Both the position numbers and the translations under genes were made by a program. Positions 33,100 to 45,430 of a stretch of DNA of 64,000 bases are shown here, piece after piece. Origin of the DNA: Pseudocercospora fijiensis CIRAD86 (Eukaryota; Ascomycota; Dothideomycetes; Mycosphaerellales; Mycosphaerellaceae). How positions within the stretch are numbered: the first letter of the stretch is position 1; every line of letters starts with the position of its first letter. The stretch covers positions 4,773,041-4,837,040 of the forward strand of contig NW_006921534.1 of NCBI RefSeq assembly GCF_000340215.1, read 5' to 3'. The notes under the pieces are model-generated. The model ran no database searches. It had not been told where the DNA came from and was given only the letters and a program-made list of their open reading frames with translations.

Positions 33100-36000
33100 T
33101 ATCTATATTTAAGTTACTATCGGAAGCTATAGTTAGCAGTTGCTAGCAATGCTTAATAATAGTTTAGAGTTACTTATTATAAGTAAGCGCTAGGCTAAAC
33201 AGCTCCGACTACTAATAAATAGAGATATTTCCCTTAGTATATAGGGAGTAAATAGGGAGGTTACGCTAGTAGGTACCTACTATAATGTTATAGTAGACGC
33301 TTTCGGTATATGCTTTTCCTTTACCTTCTAGATTGCCGCTAACCCGAATACGCTAATTATTCTAGGTCGTCTATAGTCTCGTATAACCTAGGGTATCTAG
33401 CGTAACTACGACGATAGCTCCTAGGAAGGAACTATCGCTAACTAGAAGGGCAACCGAGTCGTATTTACTAGTTATATCGGAAATACTAGCTATAAATCCT
33501 ACGAGGATATCCTTACTGCTTCTAAACGCTCTTCGGGAAACGCTATAGCGCGGTTGTAAGACCGGCAATCTACGCTATAAGTTAATGTAGCTTAAATAGG
33601 TTATATCTAGAGGTACGTCGCTCTATACGACAAGGCTAGTTTCTAGGCTCTATACTAAGGAGGCGACTACTCGAAGCGATAGCGAGTATAACAATACAGC
33701 AACGACAACCTAGTATACGAATCTCGGTAATAATGCTATCGCAATTATCGCCGCCGGAAGCGGATCTACCCGAGCCCGAATCCGAACTAACTAATTAGAG
33801 CGCCGATCGAATAATACCCCGGGGGTATTATTAGGAATCTAACGTTTTCGCCGGAATTATAAATTAGGATTACTAGCTATATACCTACCGACTTAAGGAG
33901 ACTTTCGATAAAGTTTACGCGCTGTTCTGTTATACTAATCTCCGGGCCTAACGTTAAAGAGAGAGGGCTCGGGTATTACGAGCGGTTAGTATATATACCC
34001 TATATAAGAGGGTAGCTAACAAGATTAAGCCCGTAAAAGGCAGCGTATATATAACCGATAGGTCTAATCCTAGCGGAAATCCTAACTAGCGACAAAAGTG
34101 CCTTAACCGCGAAGCGATATTAACACCTAGGGATAGTCTATACGACTAGAGGTATATTACTAAAAAGTTCTCCGCTATTCCTAGGGGATCGAGGCTAACG
34201 CCGGAGAGACTAGCGAATATCAAACCTAGCATCGAGCTTTCGGATCTTAAACTAGATTTACTATACGAGCTTCTATACAACCGCGAAGCCGTATTAGTAT
34301 ATAACTTTACGTATCTAGGTAGGATTAACCCGGAGGTTGCCCCTCTATAGAGGATCCGAACGATCGAGTATAAGCCTTAGGCTTACCTAGGATTTAAGCT
34401 AAACCTAAGCCTAAGAGGTGTAGTTAAGGACATAATACGGCAGCGTATAAAGGCTAGTACCTTAGAGCCTTCCTATGCCTCGTATCGCAATCTATACTTC
34501 CTAGTTTAGAAGAAGACAGCTCCTAGGGAACTAAAGAAGTATCGGCTAATTAACGCTACCTAGAAGTTTAACGCAGTTACGATTAGGGATGCTAATCTTC
34601 CTCCGGAGACTAATAGGTTCTTAGAAGCCTTTGCTAACTATATAGTAGCCTCGCTAGTTAATATGTTCTCGGGCTACGACTAGATACCTCTCTACCCTAA
34701 TAGTAGAGACCGAACTAGTTTCGAGACACCTCTTAGGCTATATAGACAAACTACCCTTCCCTAAGGGGCAACTAACTCCGTAGCCTAGTTCGTTCGCATT
34801 ATAAACTAAGTCCTCGCGGCCTATATCTCCTATATAGCGATGCCTTTCCTCGACGATATCGGCATTAAGGGCCCTAAAACTAGGTACGATAATAAAGAAG
34901 TAGAGCCTAGTATCCGTAGGTTCTTTCTCGAACATATTTAGAACCTCGATAGTATCCTCTGCGACCTAGAGCGAGCTAACCTAACGGTATATAGGGAGAA
35001 GCTTTAGCTCCTATATAAGCGTATAAACATTGTCGGGTTTGTTACTAATAAGAACGGCCGTTATCCTAATAATGCACGGGTCCTAAAGATTGTATCCTAG
35101 CCCGACCCTACCTATTAGAAAGATGTCCGGATCTAGCTTAGAGTAGTCTCCTACTTCCGTATCTAGGTCGAAAACTTTGCGTTAGTATACAAGCCTCTAT
35201 ACGCCTTGCTTAAGAAGGATATAGAGTTTAAATAGACCTCCGTTTACTAAGCCGCTAAGGATAAGGTTACTAAGGCACTTATTAGCGCGCCTACGCTTAC
35301 CTCTATTAACTACTCGGAAGGCGTAGGTCTACTAATTGTTGCTATCGACTCGAGTAGGGAAGGCTACGGCGAGATACTAATATAGTATAATCGCGAGGAG
35401 CCCTCCTTACGTTACCCTATCCGGTACGAGTCCGGTCTATAGAAACTAATCGAGGCCTAATACGATACTAGTAAGCGGGAGTGCCTTAGTGTCTACAAAG
35501 CTCTTAAGAAGTTCCGTTCTTAGCTTTTTAGAGTGTTCTTTCGCCTAGAAGTCGACGCTTAGACGCTAGTCTATTAACTTAACCGTATAGCCTCCGACCT
35601 ACCTAACTCTACGATAGCTCGGTAGGTTACCTAGATCTATTTATTTAATTTCGACGTCTTCTGTGTTCCTAGCAAGAAGCATACTAGACCGGATAGCCTT
35701 TCTAGAAGGCCTACTATAGAAGAGGACATCGCCGAGATAATAGAAGAAGAGGATATCGACGTAGTTATTAACCGCACCTTCTTTACTACCTTCTATATTA
35801 ACGCTATACTAGTAATTACTAGGCCTACTACCGACGACTAACCTAGTAACTAGCCTAACGAAGACTCTACTACTAACGGCGAGAACTAGGACGATACTAA
35901 GGCAGGCGAACTAGGTAGGGATAATATCCTTAATAGGGTCTACTCCGACGACTCCTATAATATCGCCTACTTCCTTACCTATACGAAGAGAGCTCCCGGT

Positions 36001-37550
36001 CTGTTAAAGAGTTAATACCGTCGTATTATTCGCTATTCTCGGAGGTTCCTTATTAAGGATCGTATCCTTTAGCGATAGGCTATAGTTAATATACCGCTCT
36101 AGCGTATTATTAACGATCTAGCAGCCTAATAAGAAATCCTTCGTTCTGTTTACGATAAGCTCGGCTACCGGGCGGCGGAGGGCACCTTCGATGTCTTTCG
36201 TCGACGCTACTAGTAGGACGGCGTATAGGCTAATGTCTCCCGCTACTATAAGAGCTATCCTAAGTGCAACTTTAGGAATAGCTACCGACGTCTAGGAGAG
36301 CTGCGTATCCCTACTACCTAGTTAGTTAGGGAGCGGTAGTATAGCGATAGGCTCTATCTTAGCCGTAATAATAGCCTATATATTATTCGAGAGGGTCTTT
36401 CTCGATAGCCGGAGGCCTATTATTTCTACAAGGGTTGCGGCGCTATTAATGCCTATAATATAGCTACCTTCCTGTTTAAGGATCTATTTTGCCGCTAGGG
36501 AACACCTTACGAGGTTATCTTAGATAACGCTACGAATAATATAGCTAAGGAGGTTTAAGCGCTACTTGTTTCGTACGGGGCTAAGAACGTTCGCATCTCC
36601 CTATACTATCCCTAGTCGAATGCTATTGTTAAGCGCGGCTATCGGTCGTTAATTAATGCCCTATCTAAGATAACTAATAGTAGCGACAGATTAGTTCCTA
36701 TTTCTACCCGCGTCCTAGCCCTTCTCTAGGCGGACCGAACTACTATTGTCGACACGACTAGACTTATACTAGCGGAACTTATAATTAGGAGGGACGCCGT
36801 TCTTCCTATTAAATTGTCCTACCGCACGCACGGCGTTTACGATTAGGGGTCTGTTCGTACTAGGGCAGATCTTCTTACCCTACGGGCTAAGGCTCTTAAG
36901 GATATAACTACGACTTCTTAAGAGGGTCTTGCTCGACAACGTCGGCTTCGGGAAGAGGCTAAGTAGTATTTTAATAACTATAATGCTATTAATTAGGAAC
37001 CTCTAAAGGTTAGCGATATAGTCCTTCTATACCGGTCCGAACTAGAGTATAGTTACTCCTATAAGCTAGCCTTTAAGTAGAAGGGTCCTTATAGAGTAAA
37101 GGAGGTCCTTTACTCGGGTTCCGTATACCTTCTTTAGGAGCTAGATAGTGCTACCTTAAAGTACACTTGCCCTCGGGCTAATCTAAAGAAGATCGTTAAG
37201 TTACGAGAACCTACCTACCCTCCGCCGACCGAGGAGGAGGTTAGTGCCTCTATAGATCCTCTGCCGTCCTTAGATACCTATCGGGAGGAGGATCCTACCG
37301 CTATTCTAGATCCTGTTCTGCCTAAGAACTATGCCTATCCCTAGATTCGTCTTAGTAAGCTATTAGGAATAACTTAAGAACAAAGGGAGGGTTATATACG
37401 GATTAACTATATATAGAGCGTTTCCGATATTAATTCCGATTCTAATAGTAAACTAGACTTCTAGCTATCTAACTCTAACTCCGAGGAACCTAACTAGTCT
37501 AGCGATAAAGACCGCCTAGAATTATAGCTAGACGATCCCGAGACTAACTA
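33100..37550 (+). pseudogene. pol of Gypsy element 2
   Basis: The protease region has AMLNNSLELLIISKR, where the family normally has an Asp-Asn-Gly-Ser core; Asp has become Asn. RT includes VASLVNMFSGYD, ATNSVA-FVRIIN and MPFLDDIGIKGPKTRYD, keeping the catalytic LDD. RNase H is marked by LLIVAIDSSREGYG. Integrase covers VILDNATNNIAKEV and a C-terminal barrel with KVSDIVLLYRSELE and KGPYRVKEVL. Trp and Gln positions are repeatedly TAG. There is no chromodomain; the tail is acidic. The frame is otherwise long and conserved, so the damage is mostly point mutation. Confidence 0.82.
33810..33833. repeat. Palindrome family, copy 2
   Basis: This is a perfect inverted repeat, aataatacccc followed by gggggtattatt with one extra G, inside the pol region of Gypsy element 2. 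Confidence 0.7.
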
Positions 37551-37811
37551 ATTATATATCCTTTCCTGCCTCTACTACGTTGCTTTCCTTGCCTCTATTA
37601 ACTATTCTCCGCGCTACTAATATAGCGCTGCCCTTTAGCTTTAGTCCTTACTGCCTGTTCCTAGTTCCTACGGATATTAATGCTCTTAGTTGTTGCCCTC
37701 CTTTGCCTTTACCTTGTCTATTGTTTTGCTCTTTCGTCTTTTGCCTTCGATTAATATTACTATAGCTTTACTCTTTTTGTTTTTCCTTAGAAAGAACTGT
37801 ACGAGGGATAA

Positions 37812-37846
37812 CTTCCGAATAATACCCTAAGGGTAGTATTCGGAAG
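37812..37846. repeat. Palindrome family, copy 3 (longest)
   Basis: The arms cttccgaataataccc and gggtagtattcggaag pair across a three-base centre with one mismatch. It lies just downstream of the Gypsy element 2 coding region. Confidence 0.8.
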
Positions 37847-38246
37847 CTAGCCGAACCTAACCTCCCGCCCTTCTAGGACTACTTCCCTCTAGTTTCCTAG
37901 CCTCTAGCAACCGCCCTTAGGTAGTAACGATAATAAGATACTCCGCTAGAGAAGATTGTTCCTACCCTAATTAGTATTAGTTACGTAGGACACTAAGAAA
38001 GGGAGGATCCCTCTCCCTTCCTAGCTCTTAGATAGACGCAGTAACCTAGGCCTATAGCCTCTAAGAATAGGGACCTTAGGCCGCTAAGCTTAGTATCTAG
38101 AAGAAAGAAGAACGTACGGGCTACGTTTACATACCTACTACTATAAAAGGTAATGCTATATCTATAATAATAGTGCTATAGGCTAATATAAGCTACGCTA
38201 GGCCTAGGCGATTTGCTCCTAGTTACCGAGCATCTCTAGAGAAAAG

Positions 38247-38273
38247 CTAATACTACCCTAGGGGTGTTATTAG
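38247..38273. repeat. Palindrome family, copy 4
   Basis: The sequence ctaatactaccc, a short centre and ggggtgttattag form an inverted repeat with one mismatch. Confidence 0.7.
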
Positions 38274-39760
38274 TCCCGCTAGCCTTACTACTATAGATTA
38301 CTACTAGGTACTTAAACTGACTAGTTACATTTCGAGTGCGCGGGAATCTACGAAAGCTAGAGGTTAATAAAGGCGCGTAGTCGCTACTAGCAATTAGCTA
38401 GATCGATTATTAAACTTTAGCTACCCTACTAATAAAGGAGTCTCGTATATAGCTTTACTTTTTAGGGTCTATATATAATCGTTATCCGTTTGCTTTACCG
38501 GAACATACGGACTACGCTACCTTCGTACCCTATTTAAGGCGAGCCTTCTAAGCTCTTTCTTCTACTCGAATACTAACTAACTTACTACCGCCTACCCCCC
38601 CCCCTCTTCTATCTAAACCCTTCGATTATTATTAACAAGCTATAAACGTTTTTGCAAACTCGTTACTAACTCCTTTCCGCTCCGGTCGACTAAGATGTCT
38701 TCCGGCGCCCTAAATCCGCTAGGCGCTAGTAGTAGTAGCAACCTACTAGCCCTAAACCTAGGTATACTAGTCCCGATCGAAGCCCCCTCCGATAGCGCCT
38801 TAGTCGCTATAACTAGCCTCGAGCACTGTTTCTAGATCGTTACCGCTATCGACGACTTCTAAAAGAAGATTAAGACCGCTTGTACCTTACTACGCGTTAT
38901 CGATCGAAACATTAAGAAGGCTACTATCTTAGTATCGTACGGTATAAACAACTTGCGCTAGGACATTAGTAAGCGTATCTTTAAGCGAGACGTTCTTTAG
39001 GATATAGAGCTTTATTAAGCCTTTCCTATTGTCTATAGCCTCGAGATAGCGGGTACTACGATTCGTATACGCTTTACGAACCTTAATTAAGCCTTCGAGT
39101 AGTAGGGAGGTCCGAGTAGTCTCCTAAAGAGCCTTATTAACTTCGCCTACGATAGACAAGAGCGTGCTAAGTAGGTTGCGTCGTTCGTTAATAAGTATCC
39201 GGTCCGTCGCGAGGGAGTAGAGTATCTTTCCCGTACTATAATCTATCGAGTCTCTACTACTAGTAAGAAGTATAGCAAGCAATTAGTTAACTTAACCTTC
39301 GCACTTAACGACTTTACGATAGCCTACTAGAAGCGGTATAAGGACGCTATTGCTAAGGTAGATCTTAACGCCTAGTCTACTAAAGATCTACTAAAAGAGA
39401 AGGGCTATCGTATTAATAGTATAGGCTTTATTATTAAGGGTTAAGAGGCTCCTATCGTAGATGTTCTCGAACGTAAGGTCCTTCGCCTTAAGACGGAAGC
39501 CGATATAGCTACTAGTCTAGCGCTCGCTATAGAGATATAGGTATAAGATCGCCGCTCGACCTGCAAGTATAAGGTCCCTTAAGAAGTTTAAAATAAGCGC
39601 GCTAAGGTAGAAGTAGCGCGTTAGAAGGCGTTACAGGCTCGCTAGGCATTCTAGAAGGCCGCTAAGAAGTCTACTATACCTTCTAGTACTAACTATAGTA
39701 ACTCGGATGTTAACATACTAGATGCGCTACTAGAAGATAGTATTTCCTCTAAAGGTTCCT

Positions 39761-40350
39761 TATAAGAAGGGTTATATTAGTAGGTAGATAGGGTAGTAGT
39801 AGGTATAGGTAGCATTCGATAGAGGGTAGACTCCGTAGTAGTTCGGTTTGCGAACTACAGAACGTATATGGTTTGGTTTCTTAGCGGTACCCCTCCGGTC
39901 TAGTTCCGGTTTGGTTTTTTACCCCGCTAGTCTAAGCTAGTTTCCGAGAAAATCCGACTAAACTACGACGATATGCGACGACATACGACGACCTCGGATT
40001 TAGTCCCGGACGCGATAGGGGCCCTATATTGTACACGCTACACGATTGTATCTGTGTTTCGGGCTATTTAGACGTGTTTTAGGATAGGTTTTTGTCCGTA
40101 GCCGGCACGTAGCCGGCAAACCGGTCCGTGTACCGGTTGCTTAGCAAACCAAACTAAACTAAACTAGAATTTCGGCTTAGCAAACCAAACCAACCCAACC
40201 CGGACTACTGCGGGGTCTAATAGAGAACTAGAAGGAGAAGGAGGAAGGCAGGCTAGTTAGCCTAACGCTAAGCGCTAAGCCCTGCCTAAGGCACTAAGAC
40301 CCTAGCTTTACTCGAGCTAGTTACATACTAATTACGTATAGCCTCTAGTA
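39761..40350 (-). repeat. 3' LTR of minus-strand Gypsy, interrupted by MITE
   Basis: This is 590 bp: the 189-bp LTR plus a 393-bp MITE and its 8-bp duplication. It starts tataagaagg and ends cctctagta in window orientation, aligning with 47,067-47,255. Confidence 0.95.
39827..40219. mobile_element. 393-bp MITE, copy 2, inverted relative to copy 1
   Basis: The reverse complement matches 31,432-31,813 along its length (for example accggtttgccggctacgtg in both). Ends read tagactccgtagtagt and the complement of tagaccccgcagtagt. The flanking octamers are atagaggg (39,819-39,826) and atagagaa (40,220-40,227), a duplication with two differences. The paired LTR at 47,067-47,255 provides an empty site (cgatagagaactag), proving the insertion boundaries. 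Confidence 0.94.
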
Positions 40351-41570
40351 TACGCTTCCCTTCTAAAGGCCGCGCCCTCGTAGCCTTTCTATATTCTAAC
40401 CTCGACCTCCGTTACTGCTAACTTAGCAAGTCTAATAAGCTATTTAGCCGCGCTAAATTGAACACTTAACTACCTAATTATATAACTATAGCAAACCTTA
40501 CTTTTAATATAATATCTAACTCTAACTACGCTATTCTTATATATAATAAAGTAATATATAACTATAAGAATTAAGGACTATCGACTAATTACAATACGAG
40601 CGCGTCTTCTCTACTATAATAGGTAGACGTACGAGGTATTACAGCCCTGCCTCTGTTCTAAGTAATATCGTACCGAGTTCTTTGCGTCTACTCTTAAAAG
40701 ACCTAGCAATGTCCGCTTTCGAGGGTTTGTCCGCTTCCGAGGGTTATTGTTCTTATTGTTCGTAGTTTCGCTAGCCCTAATTAGCTAGGTTTAGCAGCCT
40801 TTAATTGTTAATCTTATCTTATCTTTTCCGAAAAAACATAGCTCGTCTAGTTTCTATAGATAAAGGCTATTATAAGTGTAGTAGTAGAGGTTCGCCTCGC
40901 TTAAAGGGTTAGATAGATCGAGGAGTAACCTATTATCCGCAAGATCGACCCTAGCTAGCTTAGCTCTATAGTTTTGCCCTTAGTTAACTAGTTTATTAGT
41001 CGCTTAATCTTTTAAGCGGCTTAAAGTTTTAATTAAAGTTTTAATTAAAGGTGCCTTAGGCTCGTAGTATAGGTAAGGTTGTGTCTATAGGCGTAGCGAT
41101 AATAGCAAGTAATATTAATAATAGCGGCGCTAGTCGTCTTAGCGCTAACTTTACCTTGTTTCAATTTCCTTCTTTAACTAATAACAACTCGGCAATACCG
41201 TTACTAACATAGCTGCTTCCTTTCTTAATAGTAATACACTCCGCAATACTGTTACTAATATAGCCGCGCCGGCCGCGCCGTCCTTCGCTAGCTCGTAGCG
41301 CGACGCTATTATCTTTATTACCGTTATCCGTACGCGCGCGCGTATATCGCCCTTATCGATCGCTTAGGCCTTAGGGCTTCGATAAAATAAAGGAACAAGA
41401 GGGGGCGCTAAGGGAAGGGTCTTATATAGTGCGCTAGCGAAGAGGTGGATTCTATAGTAGTATAGTCTTATTATCCTTTATTGCTAACAATTGCTTGCCT
41501 CTAATTAGTTATCTAATAGCACCCTAGGGGTAGCATTAATCCTAGGCCTTAATAGTAACATTATAAGCTT
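40351..41570. other. 3' untranslated part of minus-strand Gypsy
   Basis: This region lies between the chromodomain end and the 3' LTR of the minus-strand element. No protein-like frame is apparent. It contains a CG-alternating patch (acgcgcgcgcgtat, about 41,332) and a palindrome at 41,514. Confidence 0.4.
41514..41538. repeat. Palindrome family, copy 5
   Basis: The sequence taatagcaccc and ggggtagcatta pair around a TA centre with limited mismatch. It lies near the 3' end of the minus-strand Gypsy coding region. Confidence 0.65.
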
Positions 41571-41579
41571 TTAGCCTTC

Positions 41580-44500
41580 TTCTTGTTCTTTACGCTAGTC
41601 TAATACTTATCTAACAACTCGGTTATGTTCTTAAAGGAACCTTTAGCTTCCTATAAGTCCTATTTAGGTAAATAGCCTTGCTATCTTAATAGGTACTCCT
41701 TTTTGCCTTGCCTAGTCCGGTGCTTTAGAATACGTTCTACAGACTATAGCTCTTTACCGTTAGCTAGTATCTCTTTATGTTTAGTAGGGGCTCCTTTATT
41801 AGAGTCTCCGCGGTAGTAGTATAGTTTAAAGAGGGAGATATAGAAGGTATTATAGATAGTATAGTGTAGTAGGAGCTATAACTAATAGGCCTGTACGGAA
41901 GAGCCCTTAACTTCCCGAATGCGGAATAGGCTAATGTGCCTTAGTGCTAGTTTAGGGCGTGTTTTGCTATTAGGTAATAGGTGTTTGCAGATGCGGAGGT
42001 TCTTTATACTAAGCATAACTATGTTACCTTGCTTGAAGGTTATTAGCGTATAGTGTTTGTCGTAGTAGGCCTTCTAATAGGCCTAGGCCTTTGCTAGTTT
42101 GTTAGCTATCTTAGCGTGAATTTCTCGCATCTTCTAAACCCTCTTAATAGCCGCTAGTATTTTAGGGGTTAGTACTTAATACGCTTCCCTTTCCTTACGC
42201 TCGGCCTCGAGCGGTAGGGGGTCTTATAGTATAGCAGCGTTCTAGCCTATTATAGCGAAATAGGGTAACACCTTAGTAGATAAGTAGACACTATTATTGT
42301 ATACGAATTCGGCTAGTTATAGGAGGTTAATCTAGTCGTTAGGGTTCTTATTAATATAGCTACGTAGGTACTACTATAGCGTAGCATTCTGCCTTTCGGT
42401 CTAACTATCTGTTTGCGGATAGAATGCTATAGATATACGATGCTTAAGTCTTAGCTACAGGCAAATCTTACTCTAATAGTAAGATATAAATGTCGAGCCT
42501 CGATCGGAGACTATCCCCTTAGGGGTTCCCTAATAGCTATAGAAGATGTTATTCTATAGCGACTTAGCTAGGTTAATAGCCGTCTAATCCTTTCGGGTAG
42601 GAATGTAACGAGCGCCCTTAGTGAAACAGTCTACGACAACTAGGATAGCATTATATACATCCGTACTGCCCCTACGCTTAGCAGGCGGGAGGCCTATAAT
42701 AAAATCTATTATAAGCTTAGCAAATAGCTTCTTTAGAACAGGGAGCGAAGACAACTCGCTGGATAGTAAGTGCTTTAGTGCTTTAACTCGTTAATATACG
42801 GTACACGTGTTTACGTAGTCCTTTATATCCCGCTTACTGTTTAGCTAGTAGTATGTGCGCGATAGTAACTCGTGCGACCTCTCTATACTATAGTAACCGG
42901 CAAGCTTACTATTATAGTATCGCTTAAGAAGCTCTTATTAGATCGAATGCTCGGTAGGGACATAGAGCCTGCCCTTATAGCGCAAATAGCTATTAGCATC
43001 AATTGACCAATTCTTGCTAGATCTAGTCTTACGGCTGCTTCTAAGCTAATCTGTACGAGTAGTAGCAAAAGCGTCCCTTTGCTAAGTGCGTAATAGCTTA
43101 TCTATAAACGCTCGTCTATCCCCTTCTATAAGTTCGCTTAACAGCACCCTCGCTGTCTTACGTAGTACGCACTATATATATCTAGTAGCACTAGCAGCCG
43201 GATTAACTATATTAGTGCTTTAATCGCTATTACTATATATAGCGATATCGACTAGGGAGTTATTATAACTTCTCCTATCTGTGTCTTTAGCCCTTGCCTT
43301 AATACGTACTATTAATATAGCAAGAGCATTAATATGCTTTAAGCCGTCGCGGAGTCCGGTAAGCCGCTTATCCTGCGCTTACTTATTAATAATACGAGCT
43401 ATAGCAATCTTATACTATAGGGTTAGAAACAATAAATTGATAGATTGCTAAGTCCCGCTATCGTAGTTAGGTCGCCTCGATAGGCTATTAGCAGGGTTGC
43501 TTACGCCTAGCCGATATAATATATTAAAATCAAACCTAGCGAGGTAGACGGCCTATCTAGCCTATCGACCTATAACCCTAGTAACCTTCGTAATTCTACG
43601 GAGGTTGTTATAGTCCGTATAGACCTAAATAGTATACTAGGCACTATCGAGATAGTAGCGCTAGTACTTAAAGGCTTTAATAATAGCTAAGAGCTCTTGC
43701 TTGTAGGTCTCGTAGCGACGCTTAGCATTAATTATCTTCCTCGAGAAGAAGGCAATCGGGTACTAGTAATTGTTATTAGCTTATTATAATATAATAGCTA
43801 ATATAGCAAACTGTAAAGCGTTAGTCTTAATACGGATCTGTTTGCTTAGTACGAAATAGTACAATAAGGGGACTTTAGTAAAGCGCTACTTTAAACCGTT
43901 AAAAGCGGCTTGTGCTCTGTTAGTCTATTTAAACTCCCTAGTTAGGTTAGCCTTAGTTTTAGTGAGTTTAGTTAGGGGCATTACATATCGTAAATAGCCC
44001 TTAATAAAGCGACGATAGAAGTTAGCAAAACCTAGGAATAATTAAAGCTCCTTAATACTAGTAGGCGTTAGCTACTTAGTAATAGTCTTAATCCGGTTAG
44101 GATTAGCCTTAATACCCTTAGTTAATACGAGGAATCTAAGGAAGGACACCTCCTTAGTAGCGAAGGTACATTTAGAAGGCTTATAATACAGTCTATAGGC
44201 CCGTAGGCGGTCGAGTACCTTGCGTACTATAGCCTAGTACTCTGCAATGTTAGGCGAATAGGTATAGACTAGGATGTTATCTAGGTAAACTATATAGAGA
44301 TAGTCTAATAGGCCCGAAAGGGCCCGATTAATATAGGACTAGAACGTTATAGGGGCATTAGCTAAGCCGAATAGTATAACTAAGTACTCGAAATGCCTAT
44401 AACGAGTGCGAAAGGCTGTCTTCTATTTATCGCCCTTACGAATACAGATGCGGTAATAGGCGTCCTTAATGTCTAATATAGTATAGTAATAGGCACTAGA

Positions 44501-45430
44501 AAGGCGATCGAGGGTCTTATTAATAAGCGGAAGTGGATAGCGGTCTTTAATAGTAACAGTATTAAGTCTATAGTAATCGACGTATAAACGTAGGCTACTA
44601 TCCTTCTTTAGAACAAACAGGATAGGTATATTAGTAGGGCTGTTACTATATCGTATCCGGCTATTAGCTAGGTTTTCCTCTAGATACTTACGCAATATAG
44701 CAAGCTCTCGTTCACTAAGGTTGTAGAGGGGGCTAAAAGGAACCTCCTTGCCCTCTATAATATTAATCTTATAATCCGTCTCTTTAAATATAGGCAATAT
44801 CGATGCTAGGTAGTATTCAAACACATTAATATAGGTCTCTCTAATAGGCTCTAGTATGCGAGCAAGCTAATTAGGATTATTAGGGGGTATAGGTTCATCG
44901 TTATTACTATCGAGCAGATCGGCCGTCGGATTAGCTAGGGTTAGGTTGCTAATAAATAGGACCCTAATATTATTAGGGCACTCGCTAATATTAATATGTT
45001 TAATGTCCTCTTTCCTAGCGATTCTAAATCGCTATTGTTAACTGCCTAAGTCTATAACTATAGTATAGTACTTAAGAACAGGGTTGCTAATAACAATGTT
45101 AGATAGGAGGCTGTCTATGTCTACTGCGTAGGTAGTAAAGTTTAGTAGGCGCTTATTGCCGAGGTCGTCCTTTAGGGCTATATAGACATAGCAGGCTCTA
45201 TAGGTTAAGTGCCGAGCGTTATTAAAATAAGCAAGGGTTAGCAGGTTAGTCCTAGGCAGTTGTCGAAGGTCTAATTGCTTAGCTAGGCGATAGCTAATAA
45301 GGGTACTAACTGAATTTCCTAGATCTAGTATAACCTTAGTCTTATAGTTAGTTCTATACGTGTCCGATACGAGATAGGTGCGTATAATAGCTAGCACAAT
45401 GTCGATAGTCTTACGCCGCATAAGGCTAAC
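41580..45430 (-). pseudogene. pol of minus-strand Gypsy (PR-RT-RNaseH-IN-chromodomain)
   Basis: Protease lies near 45,325 (ILDLGNSVSTLIS, in place of the usual D-T/S-G core). RT at 44,423-44,824 is an unusually clean stretch with EVPFSPLYNLSERELAILRK, ILFVLKKDSSLRLYVDYYRL and DRYPLPLINKTLDRL. The catalytic motif near 44,262-44,296 reads YLDNILVY, with Asp changed to Asn. Integrase contains LIIDFIIGLPPAKRRG at about 42,670-42,720 and VSDRGSTFIS. The chromodomain at about 41,600-41,760 reads SVERILKHRTRQGKKEYLLR and then QGYLPK. Stops are mainly TAG. The lineage is close in layout to chromoviruses with a C-terminal chromodomain. Confidence 0.87.

Larger units (their letters stand above)
29816..37550 (+). 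mobile_element. Second Ty3/Gypsy lineage, degraded, LTRs not resolved
   Basis: The gag-pol content is clear: gag about 29,820-31,430, protease about 33,140-33,370, RT about 34,530-35,150, RNase H about 35,330-35,600 and integrase about 36,380-37,200. The RT block KKYRLINAT-KFNAVTIRDANLPP is very different from that of element 1, so this is a separate lineage. Two younger insertions (31,432-31,813 and about 32,275-32,746) interrupt it. The frame is full of TAG. I could not find a matching LTR pair, so the ends given are only the limits of coding similarity. Confidence 0.8.
37551..38694. other. Pyrimidine-rich stretch and putative promoter of the split ORF
   Basis: From 37,560 to about 37,790 the plus strand is strongly pyrimidine-rich and keeps unusually many TG dinucleotides. 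Two palindromes follow (37,812 and 38,247). Close to the split ORF, ctatatataatcg at about 38,467 and ctatttaaggc at about 38,530 could be TATA elements. They are followed by a run of Cs near 38,588 and then the ATG at 38,695, a layout like a fungal Pol II promoter. Confidence 0.4.

Noticed and set aside
37580..37765. 61-codon plus-strand frame rich in Leu, Pro and Cys
   Set aside because: It is a by-product of a pyrimidine-rich tract in untranslated repeat DNA and has no start context or homology I recognise.
38695..39760. Split ORF considered as a Starship captain (tyrosine recombinase)
   Set aside because: No R...HxxR...Y pattern or DUF3435-like block could be seen in the readable parts.
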